A stretch of 64,000 bases of DNA from Craspedostauros australis (Eukaryota > Bacillariophyta > Bacillariophyceae > Mastogloiales > Achnanthaceae): assembly GCA_026770025.1 (NCBI GenBank), contig JAMXDE010000030.1, forward strand, positions 1 through 64,000. The letters are read 5' to 3'. Shown one piece after another: positions 1 through 8,845 of the stretch. A program made the translations under genes and the position numbers. A model generated the notes under the pieces. That model was not told where the DNA came from and did no database searches. It saw only the letters and a list, made by a program, of their open reading frames with translations. Position 1 is the first letter of the stretch, and each line of letters begins with the position of its first letter.

Positions 1-1896
1 GCCTCTGCGCGAGCTCGCAGAGCTCTGCGCGAGCTCGCAGACTTCAACGAACGAGGTCGAAAGGAAGAAGGTTATGAGAGCGATCCATCATCCAACGAGG
101 CGAGTGACGAACTCAGCGACGAGATGATCGACGACTCCAACAATGAGACTACAGATGATGAAGAAATCGAAGACGAAGATGAAGAGATCGAGATCACTCA
201 TCATAGCACAACAGGACTATACGGAATGAACGCAATCATTACCGAATCACCAGCGATCGACATCGGACTGTCGATGCAGGACGAGAACAAAGACCCAGAG
301 AAGCACATCGAACCTACAACGTTTGACGGAGCCTTCAATCACCCAGATCCTATCCATCGAAAGGGATATCGAGCAGCCATCAAGAAGGAGTTCGACTCCA
401 TGGATACACGCAAGGTGTATAGCAAGATCAAACGAGACGCCATTCCACGCGGCCGCAGATGCTGCAAGTGCAAATGGGTCTTCAAGCTGAAGCGTGACGG
501 CACACATCGAGCGCGGCTCGTTGCATGTGGCTATTCACAAGTCGCAGGAGTAGACTTCCAAGAACACTACTCACCCGTCATCCATGATGTGACCTATCGG
601 GTCATGATGGTGATCATGCTAATCAAGAAGATGGACTGCGCACTCGTCGATGTCGTAACGGCATTCCTACACCGAGACCTCGACAAGGAGATCTACATGA
701 ACTGTCCCAACGGGATGGATCATCAACCAGACGAAGCCCTGACCCTACACAAGCCAATCTACGGACTTGTACAGAGCGCCAGGCAATGGTTCAAGATGTT
801 GGTATCGACCCTCAAGAATATCAACTTCGAACAGAGCGCAGCAGACCCGTGCCTGTTCTACAGGAAGACGAACGAAGGAAGCATGATCGTGGCCATCTAC
901 GTAGACGATTGCTTCTGCTGCGGAGACTCCAAGGCACTGGAGACCTTCCTGAAGGATATCCAAGGCAGCAAATTCAAGGTGACAATCGAGCGCGGACTCG
1001 GAGACTACCTCAGCTGCAACATCGAACTGAACCATGACAAGACTAGAGCGACATTGCGTCAACCACATCTCATCCGACACCTCATCGAAGAATTCGGAAC
1101 CAAGGTTGAGAAAATGCAGCGCTATGGGACACCGGGAACCCCAGGCCAAATCATCGTACGACCATCCGAAGATAACGGACTGCAGAAGGTCGGACCGGAA
1201 GAACATGCCGAATATCGCCGAGGCGTCGGTATGCTACTCTTCCTCATCAAGCACTCGCGACCGGATATCGCGAACCCTGTGAGGGAACTCTCCAAGGTAT
1301 TGATCGAGCCCACGAAGGCTGCAATGAAGGAGATGTATCGGATCATCAAGTATGTGATCGATACAAAGGACTATGGATTGAAGATCCATCCAGCGCGTCC
1401 AGACGACGACGGCTGGGACATGGAGCTCTTCTGCGATAGCGAATATGCAGGAGACAAGAACACAAGAATCAGCGTAGGGGGATTCATCCTATACCTGTGC
1501 AAGGTACCAATCCTTTGGCGATCCAAGGCACAGAAGGCTGTCACACTCAGCTCATCCGAAGCAGAATACGTTGCCCTTTCCGAAGCGGCAAAGGAGATCT
1601 TCTTCGTCGTACAGCTACTCGAAAGTGTGGGCATCCCAGTGAAGACACCGATCAAGGTCCGTGTGGACAACATCGGAGCGATCTTCATCGCCAAGAACCC
1701 ATCAACATCCCAACGATCGCGGCACATCGACGTGCGCCATCACTACGTGAGGAACATGGTAATCAACAAAACCATCGAAATCATTTTTGTCAAATCCGAG
1801 AAGAACACAAGCGACGGATTCACCAAGAACATCAAGGCCGACTTGCAACGTGAACATGAGAAGTCGTACCTTGACACATCGAGAACATTCGAATGA
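1..1896 (+). CDS. Ty1/copia polyprotein, 3' part (reverse transcriptase and RNase H), cut by window edge
   Basis: The frame is open from base 1, so the ATG at 124 is internal and the gene continues upstream of the window. An acidic D/E-rich linker (about 124-230) is followed by a copia-type reverse transcriptase: a thumb/palm start with KCKWVFKLKRDG, the AFLHRDLDKEIYM region, and the catalytic YVDD box near 900. A Ty1-type RNase H follows, with CDSEYAGD, the SSSEAEYVAL motif and a C-terminal RHIDVRHHYVR motif. It ends 20 bp before the LTR, as expected for a Pol C-terminus. No stop or frameshift is visible in the part present, so this copy could derive from a recently active element. It is a different family from the element at 33994-39891. 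Confidence 0.88.
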   Translation, partial: ASARARRALRELADFNERGRKEEGYESDPSSNEASDELSDEMIDDSNNETTDDEEIEDEDEEIEITHHSTTGLYGMNAIITESPAIDIGLSMQDENKDPEKHIEPTTFDGAFNHPDPIHRKGYRAAIKKEFDSMDTRKVYSKIKRDAIPRGRRCCKCKWVFKLKRDGTHRARLVACGYSQVAGVDFQEHYSPVIHDVTYRVMMVIMLIKKMDCALVDVVTAFLHRDLDKEIYMNCPNGMDHQPDEALTLHKPIYGLVQSARQWFKMLVSTLKNINFEQSAADPCLFYRKTNEGSMIVAIYVDDCFCCGDSKALETFLKDIQGSKFKVTIERGLGDYLSCNIELNHDKTRATLRQPHLIRHLIEEFGTKVEKMQRYGTPGTPGQIIVRPSEDNGLQKVGPEEHAEYRRGVGMLLFLIKHSRPDIANPVRELSKVLIEPTKAAMKEMYRIIKYVIDTKDYGLKIHPARPDDDGWDMELFCDSEYAGDKNTRISVGGFILYLCKVPILWRSKAQKAVTLSSSEAEYVALSEAAKEIFFVVQLLESVGIPVKTPIKVRVDNIGAIFIAKNPSTSQRSRHIDVRHHYVRNMVINKTIEIIFVKSEKNTSDGFTKNIKADLQREHEKSYLDTSRTFE

Positions 1897-1906
1897 CCGA
1901 ATGCAC

Positions 1907-1916
1907 ACAGGAAGGG
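1907..1916 (+). other. Polypurine tract upstream of LTR
   Basis: ACAGGAAGGG directly precedes the TGTC start of the LTR. This is the expected place for the plus-strand primer, and it helps fix the LTR boundary. The same tract recurs at 3243-3252 before the second LTR. Confidence 0.6.
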
Positions 1917-2709
1917 TGTCGAGATGTACATGTGAGTATATGTCAAGATGTACGTGTATATGTGCATCGTTCACCCGCTATTCTCTCATACGCACTCGGA
2001 CGGTATAACTATACTCGTGTCGATAGTATACTGTGATTCGTCAGAATTACAGGGGAAATGGAACACACGAAAAGGGGCAAGATTTCTGGAGGAAATTTGC
2101 AAATAACGATTTCTGGGAGAATCAGAAGATTGTCCGTCCATGCATCAATGGTACCAAGAGAATCTCGAGGTACTTCCCAACTAAACCTCAGATGACGATA
2201 TCATCTGACAGACTACTGCATCACCAATGGAACGTGACATCTGGAGAGCAGAAGGACGCCTACTGACGTCGACAGGATGTCAACATGTCACCACGTTGAC
2301 AGCTGTCTCCAAGTCAGAACAGGAAGCGAAGATACGATGACCCATGAAGATCATGGATACTGAAGGTGAACTTCAAATGGTAAGTACTCATGGAGTAGAA
2401 GCCAGTACTGAATGAACGGAGTGTCGAATGCGGAGCACGCATCGAACACGGAGTATCGTGTAACATGAGCACACGATGTTGAGAGAGAGAGAGAGAGAAT
2501 ACAGAGAGGAGCGAGAGAGGATCTCGCGTACCGACTCATAGTCGGAGACCGAATCTACGAAACAGATTGAAGCGCCGAGAGCATCGGGCAAGAGAACGAA
2601 CGGACACCGAGAGTATCGGAGTGCCAACGTAATGAAATAGCAAACAGACGACTATCAACCAACACCATCTTCCACGATCGTAGGTTACCGTGAGCGGAAC
2701 TTGCCAACA
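1917..2709 (+). repeat. Copia LTR, copy 1 (793 bp)
   Basis: It starts TGTCGAGATG right after a polypurine tract and ends TTGCCAACA, giving TG...CA ends. It is homologous over its length to 3253-4062, with substitutions and small indels. It contains a GA microsatellite near 2480-2500. The sequence after it is element coding sequence rather than flanking DNA. Confidence 0.75.
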
Positions 2710-3232
2710 TGGATTGAAGATCCACCCAGTACATCCAGACGACGACGGCTGGGACATGGAGCTCTTCTGCAATAGCAAATATGCAGGAGACAAGAACAGG
2801 AGAATCAGCGTAGGAGGGTTCATCCTATACCTGTGCAAGGTACCAATCCTTTGGCGATCCAAGGCACAGAAGGCTGTCACACTCAGCTCATCCGAAGCAG
2901 AATACGTTGCCCTTTCCGAAGCGGCAAAGGAGATCTTCTTCGTCGTGCAGCTACTCGAAAGTGTGGGCGTCCCAGTGAAGACACCGATCAAGGTCCGCGT
3001 GGACAACATCGGAGCGATCTTCATCGCCAAGAACTCATCAACATCCCAACAATCGCGGCATATCGACGTGCGCCATCACTACGTGAGGAACATGGTAATC
3101 AACAAAACCATCGAAATCATTTTTGTCAAATCCGAGAAGAACACAAGCGACGGATTCACCAAGAACATCAAGGCCGACGTACAACGAGAACATGAGAAGT
3201 CGTATCTTGACACATCGAGAACATTCGAATGA
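2710..3232 (+). pseudogene. Truncated copia RNase H fragment
   Basis: This is a second copy of the C-terminal RNase H domain of the polyprotein ending at 1896. Homology starts at the sequence equivalent to about position 1375 and is nearly identical at protein level to the same stop codon. It keeps the SSSEAEYVAL and RHIDVRHHYVR motifs. The first catalytic Asp region reads CNSKYAGD instead of CDSEYAGD, so a key acidic residue is changed. There is no reverse transcriptase, gag or integrase with it, and it sits between two LTRs. It is a dead fragment. Confidence 0.82.
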
Positions 3233-3252
3233 CTGAATGCACACAGGAAGGG

Positions 3253-4062
3253 TGTCGAGATGTACATGTGAGTATATGTCGAGATGTACATGTATATGTG
3301 CATCGTTCACCTGTTATTCTCTCATACGCACTTGGACGGTACAACTACATTCGTGTCAATAGTATGCTGCGATTCGTCAGAATTACAGCGGAAATGGAAC
3401 ACATGAAAATGAGCAGAATTTCTGGAGGAAATTTGCAATCGACGATTTCTGAGAGAATTAGAAACATCGTCCGTCCATCCATCAATGGAAACGTATGGTA
3501 CCCAAGCGAATCTTGAGGTACTTCCCAACTAAACCTGAGATGACGATATCATCTGACAGACCATCGCATCACCAATGGAACGTGACATCTGGAGAGCAGA
3601 AGGATGCCTACTGACATTGACAGGATGTCATCGTGTCACCATGTTGACATCTGTCTACAAGTCAGAGCAGGAGGTGAAGATCTGATGACCAAAGGACATC
3701 AGGATCATGGATACGAGAGGTGAAGTTCAAATGATAAGTACTCATGGAGTAGGAACCAGTAGTGAACAAATGGAGTATCAAATGCGGAGTACGCATCAAA
3801 CACGGAGTATGGTGTAACACGAAGTACACGATGCTGAGACAGAGAGAGAGAATACAAAGAGCAGCAAGAGAGCATCTCGCACACAGACTCATAGTCAGAG
3901 ACTGAATCTACAAAACAGACAAACGCGCCAAGAGCATCGGGCAAGAGAACGGGCGTACACTGAGAGGATCGGAGTAGCCAAGTAATGAAATAGCAAACGA
4001 ACAACTATCAACCAACACCGTCATCCACAATCGCAGGCTTCCAATCACGGAACTTGCCAACA
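3253..4062 (+). repeat. Copia LTR, copy 2 (810 bp)
   Basis: It starts TGTCGAGATG after the purine tract at 3243-3252 and ends AACTTGCCAACA. It matches the LTR at 1917-2709 but with many scattered differences. The two LTRs are therefore older, or of more independent origin, than the nearly identical RNase H copies suggest. Confidence 0.75.
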
Positions 4063-4188
4063 AACAGCCGCCGCAGGTCGCAACAGCACCAACAACAGCA
4101 GCGGACGCAACCACGAATAATCCCACTATGGCAGAAGAAACTATTTGAGCACTATTGTAAAAATCACAAGGGGAGAGAAAAAGCAAAG

Positions 4189-4258
4189 TACCATGCCAGG
4201 ATTCAAACCTGGAACCTCAGTGAGAATTACTGGTGCTCTACCGTTGAGCTACAGGCAA
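4189..4258 (-). tRNA. tRNA-like sequence, probably a degenerate tRNA or pseudogene
   Basis: On the minus strand the sequence has a good D arm (GCTC...GAGC), an A box (TAGCTCAACGG) and a B box (GGTTTGAATCC) with a perfect five-pair T stem. The anticodon-arm triplet by position is TTC (Glu), but position 33 is not T and one stem pair is broken. The acceptor stem pairs only in about four of seven positions. It looks like a decayed tRNA or a tRNA-derived repeat rather than a functional gene. Confidence 0.4.
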
Positions 4259-4608
4259 TGCGATTGCTGAACCAAACACAAGTGAAATTTATCCCTTCAT
4301 GACCTAAACAATATAATATATCGTTTAACGTTTTCAGTTTCAGTTATGTTAAATTTTGATGACAACATCTACATGTACAATACCATTTTCTTTGCATAGT
4401 TCGAAAGCTCTTGAGTACAGCTTTCCTATGATTATTTTTAAGTTTTATGTTTCTTACTGCCATCTTATCGCTAATCGAGCCTGAAGTACTCGTGAATTAA
4501 CTCTAGACTGCGGGACTGGAGTGAAATTGCTCAGTGACACGCGGATTGTGGGCGACATACATTGCTGTCCCCTTCCAGAGGCTATCATCTCCAAGAACGA
4601 ACAGAAAG

Positions 4609-4860
4609 ATGAGCAGCACTCAACCAGTGTTGAGTGAGGAAAGGTTCATGAGCATGTATGAAGACCACAGGCAGATAGTCGACGAGGACGGAACGCAACA
4701 GCGTTGCCGATAGTGCTGCAACTTGAAGGCCACAAATAAAAATACTGGCCTAGAAAGAAACACTTCAAAGAGGTTAAAACAGATCTGCAGCTTATGCGGA
4801 TTCCAGATCTGAAAAGAAAATCGGGGTATCTACTGTGGAAGATGATGAAGTATGGTGAAA
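4609..4860 (+). pseudogene. Remnant of a Cys-rich zinc-finger ORF, possibly a transposase C-terminus
   Basis: Reading from the ATG at 4609 gives a peptide with a CxxC-like cluster (QQRCR then CC), a basic stretch, a second pair CSLCGF and a later IYC. It is interrupted by in-frame stops at the first cluster and after GFQI. The Cys spacing and basic composition recall the C-terminal zinc finger of PiggyBac-type transposases, but no catalytic domain is visible upstream. The family assignment is an inference. Confidence 0.3.
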
Positions 4861-6433
4861 CAAAAATTCAGTGGTTCCCAACGATACCACTAGTAAACGA
4901 AGGTACCGATTTAGTGTTTGCGTAGGCCGTGGTAGGACAAACACGTTAAAAAATTAACACGGTGTCAAGATAAACAATATAATAGTGTACTTATCTCTGG
5001 GTCATGAAGGGATAGATAGTGGGGGCTATGGGAGTAACGTACTTAGCACTATACGGTTTGTACTGATAGAAACGATAGGAGACCAACAATCACAGCACCA
5101 GCATGATGACCAAGAGAAAGAACTAAGAAAGGTAACTACTACTGGGATGAGGACCCGTTGGTGGTCAGCACGACAACGCCATGGTGATGCAAGTTTACCA
5201 CCTCAGCAAGGCAAACAAGAATATCATAAATAGTGGAGTCAGAATGTGCAACGTTTGTTTGTCATAACTAGACGAATCCTGCTGATGGAATGCAACAAGT
5301 CAACTGGCAAGAGAGTTGCAACAACATCCGCAACCCCCATTCGAAGAGAGGGGCTCTGTGGCTGTCGAATGTGTGGAATCGCATGGAGAGGCGAAGGATC
5401 TGTGGACCAGAATAAAAAAGCCAAAAAGCAACAAGATGCAGTCCGTGCGCAACACGATATCCCTCATGAGTTTGGCCTGGCACTGGCCTACGTGGCTTGC
5501 GTCCGCACGCAAGCGACGACTCAACGGACTAGGTCAAATACGCTTTACGCGAAGCCGTTTTTTCAAATCCTCTCGCGCTGGCCATCTCGACTCACGACAT
5601 GACTCATCTCTTAAATATATAATAATCGCTGCGGTTGCGGGAATTGAACACACAATATTAATGCTTCGTGCGCCACCCTCCTTGTTGTGTTACACCGTTG
5701 CCAGGATGTCAGTGGATGACATCGAAATAAAAAGTAAACGCTCATTACCCCAGATCCCATGACGTCGAGCAAGCAAGACAGGCGCACGGAAAGGAACCCC
5801 TGAGACATGACCAATGACGCCGCACTACGTCGTGTTATTTTTTCTTCGGAAATCGCCAATAAATGCGTTGCTCGAAGGAGTCAAGCACTCAAACAAACTC
5901 ATTTTCAGGTTTTTTTGGAGGGAAATCACGTTTTTTTTCGCAACACGGGACATCGTGGAAGAACATGGGACTTTAGTACAAGTGGCATTTTCGGCGACCT
6001 CCCATTTGCGTCCCCACGCAAGCAAAACGTCATTGGGGATATTGAGCAAAAAAGCCACAAGTTGTTTTTGAAAATACGCAAGAATGTTTCGCCATTTGGT
6101 GGCCCGCATCCCTTTTTTACTTTCGTTTTGATTCGTTGCACTTTAAAAAACGTCGTTTTCCCTTCCCCTCCTGTGCAACTGCTTCACTGTCGTGTCGTTC
6201 ATGATTGGTGCGCGTGTTCACAACGTAACGCCAATTCAACGGTTTCACACGCATCCGGGTTTGGTCGCATGGACATTTGGACGTTTTGATTCGCTAAGAA
6301 ACACAACACAGGCTGGTTGATGCAAATCAGCACTTCAAAAGGGCTGGTTGATGAATTTCCTCCTTGCTGAACTGTGCGATCGTTTGTGCAAGAGGAAGGG
6401 AGGACCGACACCACCAACACGATGGATCATCAT

Positions 6434-6489
6434 CAGCAGCCATAACAGCAGCCATAACAGCAACCATAACAGCAACCATAACAGCAGCC
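6434..6489 (+). repeat. 12-bp tandem repeat upstream of the SGNH gene
   Basis: The unit AGCCATAACAGC occurs about four to five times with small changes, ending 14 bp before the ATG at 6503. It lies in the presumed 5' leader. No function is evident. Confidence 0.7.
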
Positions 6490-6502
6490 ACTTCTGTCAG
6501 AC

Positions 6503-8107
6503 ATGACGGACTTTGCAGATGACGACAAGCCCACACCCTGGCGCAGCGATACGACCAGGAAGATGTGCAGAAAACAGCAGAACAGCAAATCCAGCACTGC
6601 GCTGGGCGACGTAGCATCAAATCCACAATCCGCAGCGCCCGTCGCATCCTTCAATGGCCGCACTCGTGGAAAGCAAAGAGGACGCATTCCATGGTTGTCC
6701 ACAGCGATCTTTTTCGTTCTGTTGGCAGTGAACAGCATGCTGTTCATAGAGGTGAACCGGAACAACGCGGATGGCCGTGGAGGCACGACGAACATTCGCA
6801 CAATCGAGCGCGCGAGCGATAGAGATGCATGGGGGACAGTCACAGATGTGATCGGCAGCATCAGCGACTTCCTCATGAAGTCCAACCGCGGCATCACGCC
6901 GCAACGCGAAAGATTGAATGAATACCAGTTTCAAAACATCATTCCCGTGTCTCCCAACGAATCGATGGCAGGTTTCGAGCTGTGCAAACACCACAACCAC
7001 GTGCTGCGTCGCTACACCAAGAACAAGATCGATCATGACGGAAGCAATGCCAAGCCCTTCTCTGCGATGTTCCTCTTCGACCAGAGTAGTGTGCAAGAAA
7101 GTGTGAGCACCACGGCGGGAGACGATGATGAGCGCGCGCATGTCACGATGCCATCGAAAGATTGCGAGACGGTGCAGGAATTCGTCACATCCATCCGAGA
7201 CGGTCACAGGGTTTGGCCAGATGCGGAGACGGCCAACAATGCCGGCTTCCCATCTTGGTTCGTCCCATTCGGCTGTCGTACAGACATGTCGCTATCAACG
7301 GAAGACGTGATAGAGATGCTGGGTCAATTTTCAAATATTTTCTGGCTGGGAGATTCCATTTCGCGGCAATCCTACATCGGGTTCCGCATGCTGCTTTCTC
7401 AGGATTTCATCTCGGGTGGCAAGCACCTTCTCAGGAACGCATCCGGAAACAACAGGGGCATAGATCCATCCGCTATCTGCCAGTGCGATGGTCTCTTCAG
7501 CGAGCACGACGTCTGCCGAGCGTACGAGGAAACATGGAGATATTTCAATGTCACGTCCATTGATCACCAAGGCGATTCGTTGACGACCGCCCTCGCCTAC
7601 GAGGAGGTGCGTGAAACTAAAATGATGGCAGAGTACGCGGAGTCGGGTTTCAAGGATATCCAATGTGGCGAGGACAAACGGCCAGTCCTCGTGATAGTGC
7701 AGGGAGGGCTGCATATGAAGGTGGAGCCAGTTCCCACCCTCGAATTGTTCCACTCCATTTGGCACCATCCCAAACTGCGCGAATGCGAAGACAACGGCAC
7801 TCCTATCGTTTTCATATGGATGGGCCTTGGCGCACAGCACAAATCTCTCGATCCGAGATTCCCACACCAAGCCTGGGAGCCCAAGGTGCGCTTCAACAGA
7901 AAGATCGACTCCGCTCTACGATCGAACAACTCCGGCATTCCCAGCAACGTCATCTTCATGGACATCCTGAACATGACGAAAAACGCGGAGACGTCGGACG
8001 GTGTGCACGCCGTCATCGACGTGAACTACATGCAGGCGGTGTACTCGTTGCACATAGCAGACGCAGTCGTTCGAGAGCAGAGCTTCGCCAGGCTGCCACG
8101 TGACTGA
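6503..8107 (+). CDS. Type II membrane SGNH/PC-esterase-like protein (paralogue 1)
   Basis: The 534-aa protein has a short cytosolic N-terminus and one membrane anchor at about residues 64-85. A lumenal domain follows. It has an SGNH nucleophile-type motif, WLGDSISRQ, near residue 280 and a C-terminal DGVH motif near 498, the spacing seen in the PMR5/TBL/Cas1 PC-esterase fold of polysaccharide acyltransferases and esterases. A CQCDGLFSEHxxCR motif around residue 330 is shared with the paralogue at 56762-58267. The anchor and motifs suggest a Golgi or cell-surface enzyme acting on glycans, but the substrate cannot be told. The ATG at 6503 is the only start before the membrane segment, and no intron is needed. 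Confidence 0.72.
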   Translation: MTDFADDDKPTPWRSDTTRKMCRKQQNSKSSTALGDVASNPQSAAPVASFNGRTRGKQRGRIPWLSTAIFFVLLAVNSMLFIEVNRNNADGRGGTTNIRTIERASDRDAWGTVTDVIGSISDFLMKSNRGITPQRERLNEYQFQNIIPVSPNESMAGFELCKHHNHVLRRYTKNKIDHDGSNAKPFSAMFLFDQSSVQESVSTTAGDDDERAHVTMPSKDCETVQEFVTSIRDGHRVWPDAETANNAGFPSWFVPFGCRTDMSLSTEDVIEMLGQFSNIFWLGDSISRQSYIGFRMLLSQDFISGGKHLLRNASGNNRGIDPSAICQCDGLFSEHDVCRAYEETWRYFNVTSIDHQGDSLTTALAYEEVRETKMMAEYAESGFKDIQCGEDKRPVLVIVQGGLHMKVEPVPTLELFHSIWHHPKLRECEDNGTPIVFIWMGLGAQHKSLDPRFPHQAWEPKVRFNRKIDSALRSNNSGIPSNVIFMDILNMTKNAETSDGVHAVIDVNYMQAVYSLHIADAVVREQSFARLPRD

Positions 8108-8845
8108 AGCAAATGAAACCAATCAATGATGGCGATACGCCCAATAATCGCAGGCAAGTGAGGAATTCCGAGCAGTTGCCAGTTCCCTTCTATCTATTTA
8201 TCTATCTCTGCAGACTGTCAGAAGAAACAAGCGCAGATTAGTTGCAAGTCCTCGTATGGTACAGACGAGCAGTACTCATCGCTCGTATGCCGAGTATTGG
8301 GATGTGGTACGAATCGTTTACTATGCTGTACGATGCCATGGTGTGCTCCACTGCACAGCCTCTACGATATGAACTATTGCATAGCCGGCCACTTGAGTAC
8401 TGCAGAGGATTTCCGCATCTTCTCGGACATTTTATCGTCGTAGATGAATGATGCCCGACAGGCCGACGTTTCTCCTTTTTGCCTCAGCGGATTCGACGCT
8501 AGTTGCCGACGAGCGCGCGGGAGACGAGCAGATAAGTGTTGAATTCTGTTGCTTTGAATGATATTCCATGGCGCACAAATTCAATGCTATTAACGCAACA
8601 TATGAGCTGCGACTGATATTCATGTAGACTTGGAATGAATGCCAGGAGACACGTGCATACTTTACACATTAGGATGTCGAAGAAATAGAGAGTATGTTTG
8701 TGGACTAGTTGAAGCAGACACGCTCACCAAGCTACCCGAATGACCAACAGCTACGATACCATCCTGCGATGCTCGGCGTTACTCGTACGAGGACGTCACT
8801 TGACAATTGTACCATATTAATACACTCTGAGCACGAGTAATCTAC
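8108..8845. other. Intergenic spacer, convergent
   Basis: It lies between the ends of two convergent genes. A short CTATCTAT-type microsatellite occurs near 8190. No supported coding sequence or RNA was found. Confidence 0.5.

Larger units (their letters stand above)
1..4062 (+). mobile_element. Rearranged Ty1/copia retrotransposon remnant (RT-RNase H, LTR, RNase H fragment, LTR)
   Basis: The sequence shows a 3'-terminal copia polyprotein (to 1896), a purine-rich tract and an LTR (1917-2709), then a second, shorter copy of the RNase H end (2710-3232), the same purine tract and a diverged LTR (3253-4062). The second coding copy restarts directly after the first LTR at sequence equivalent to about 1375. 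It is therefore a partial tandem, not a complete element with two LTRs. It could have formed by recombination between LTR copies or by template switching. The 5' part of the element lies outside the window. Confidence 0.85.
4063..6502. other. Decayed spacer without an intact gene
   Basis: Only short unsupported ORFs are present, apart from the tRNA-like remnant at 4189-4258 and the zinc-finger remnant at 4609-4860. T-rich and A-rich runs occur between 5900 and 6150. The last 70 bp hold a 12-bp repeat upstream of the next gene. Confidence 0.5.
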
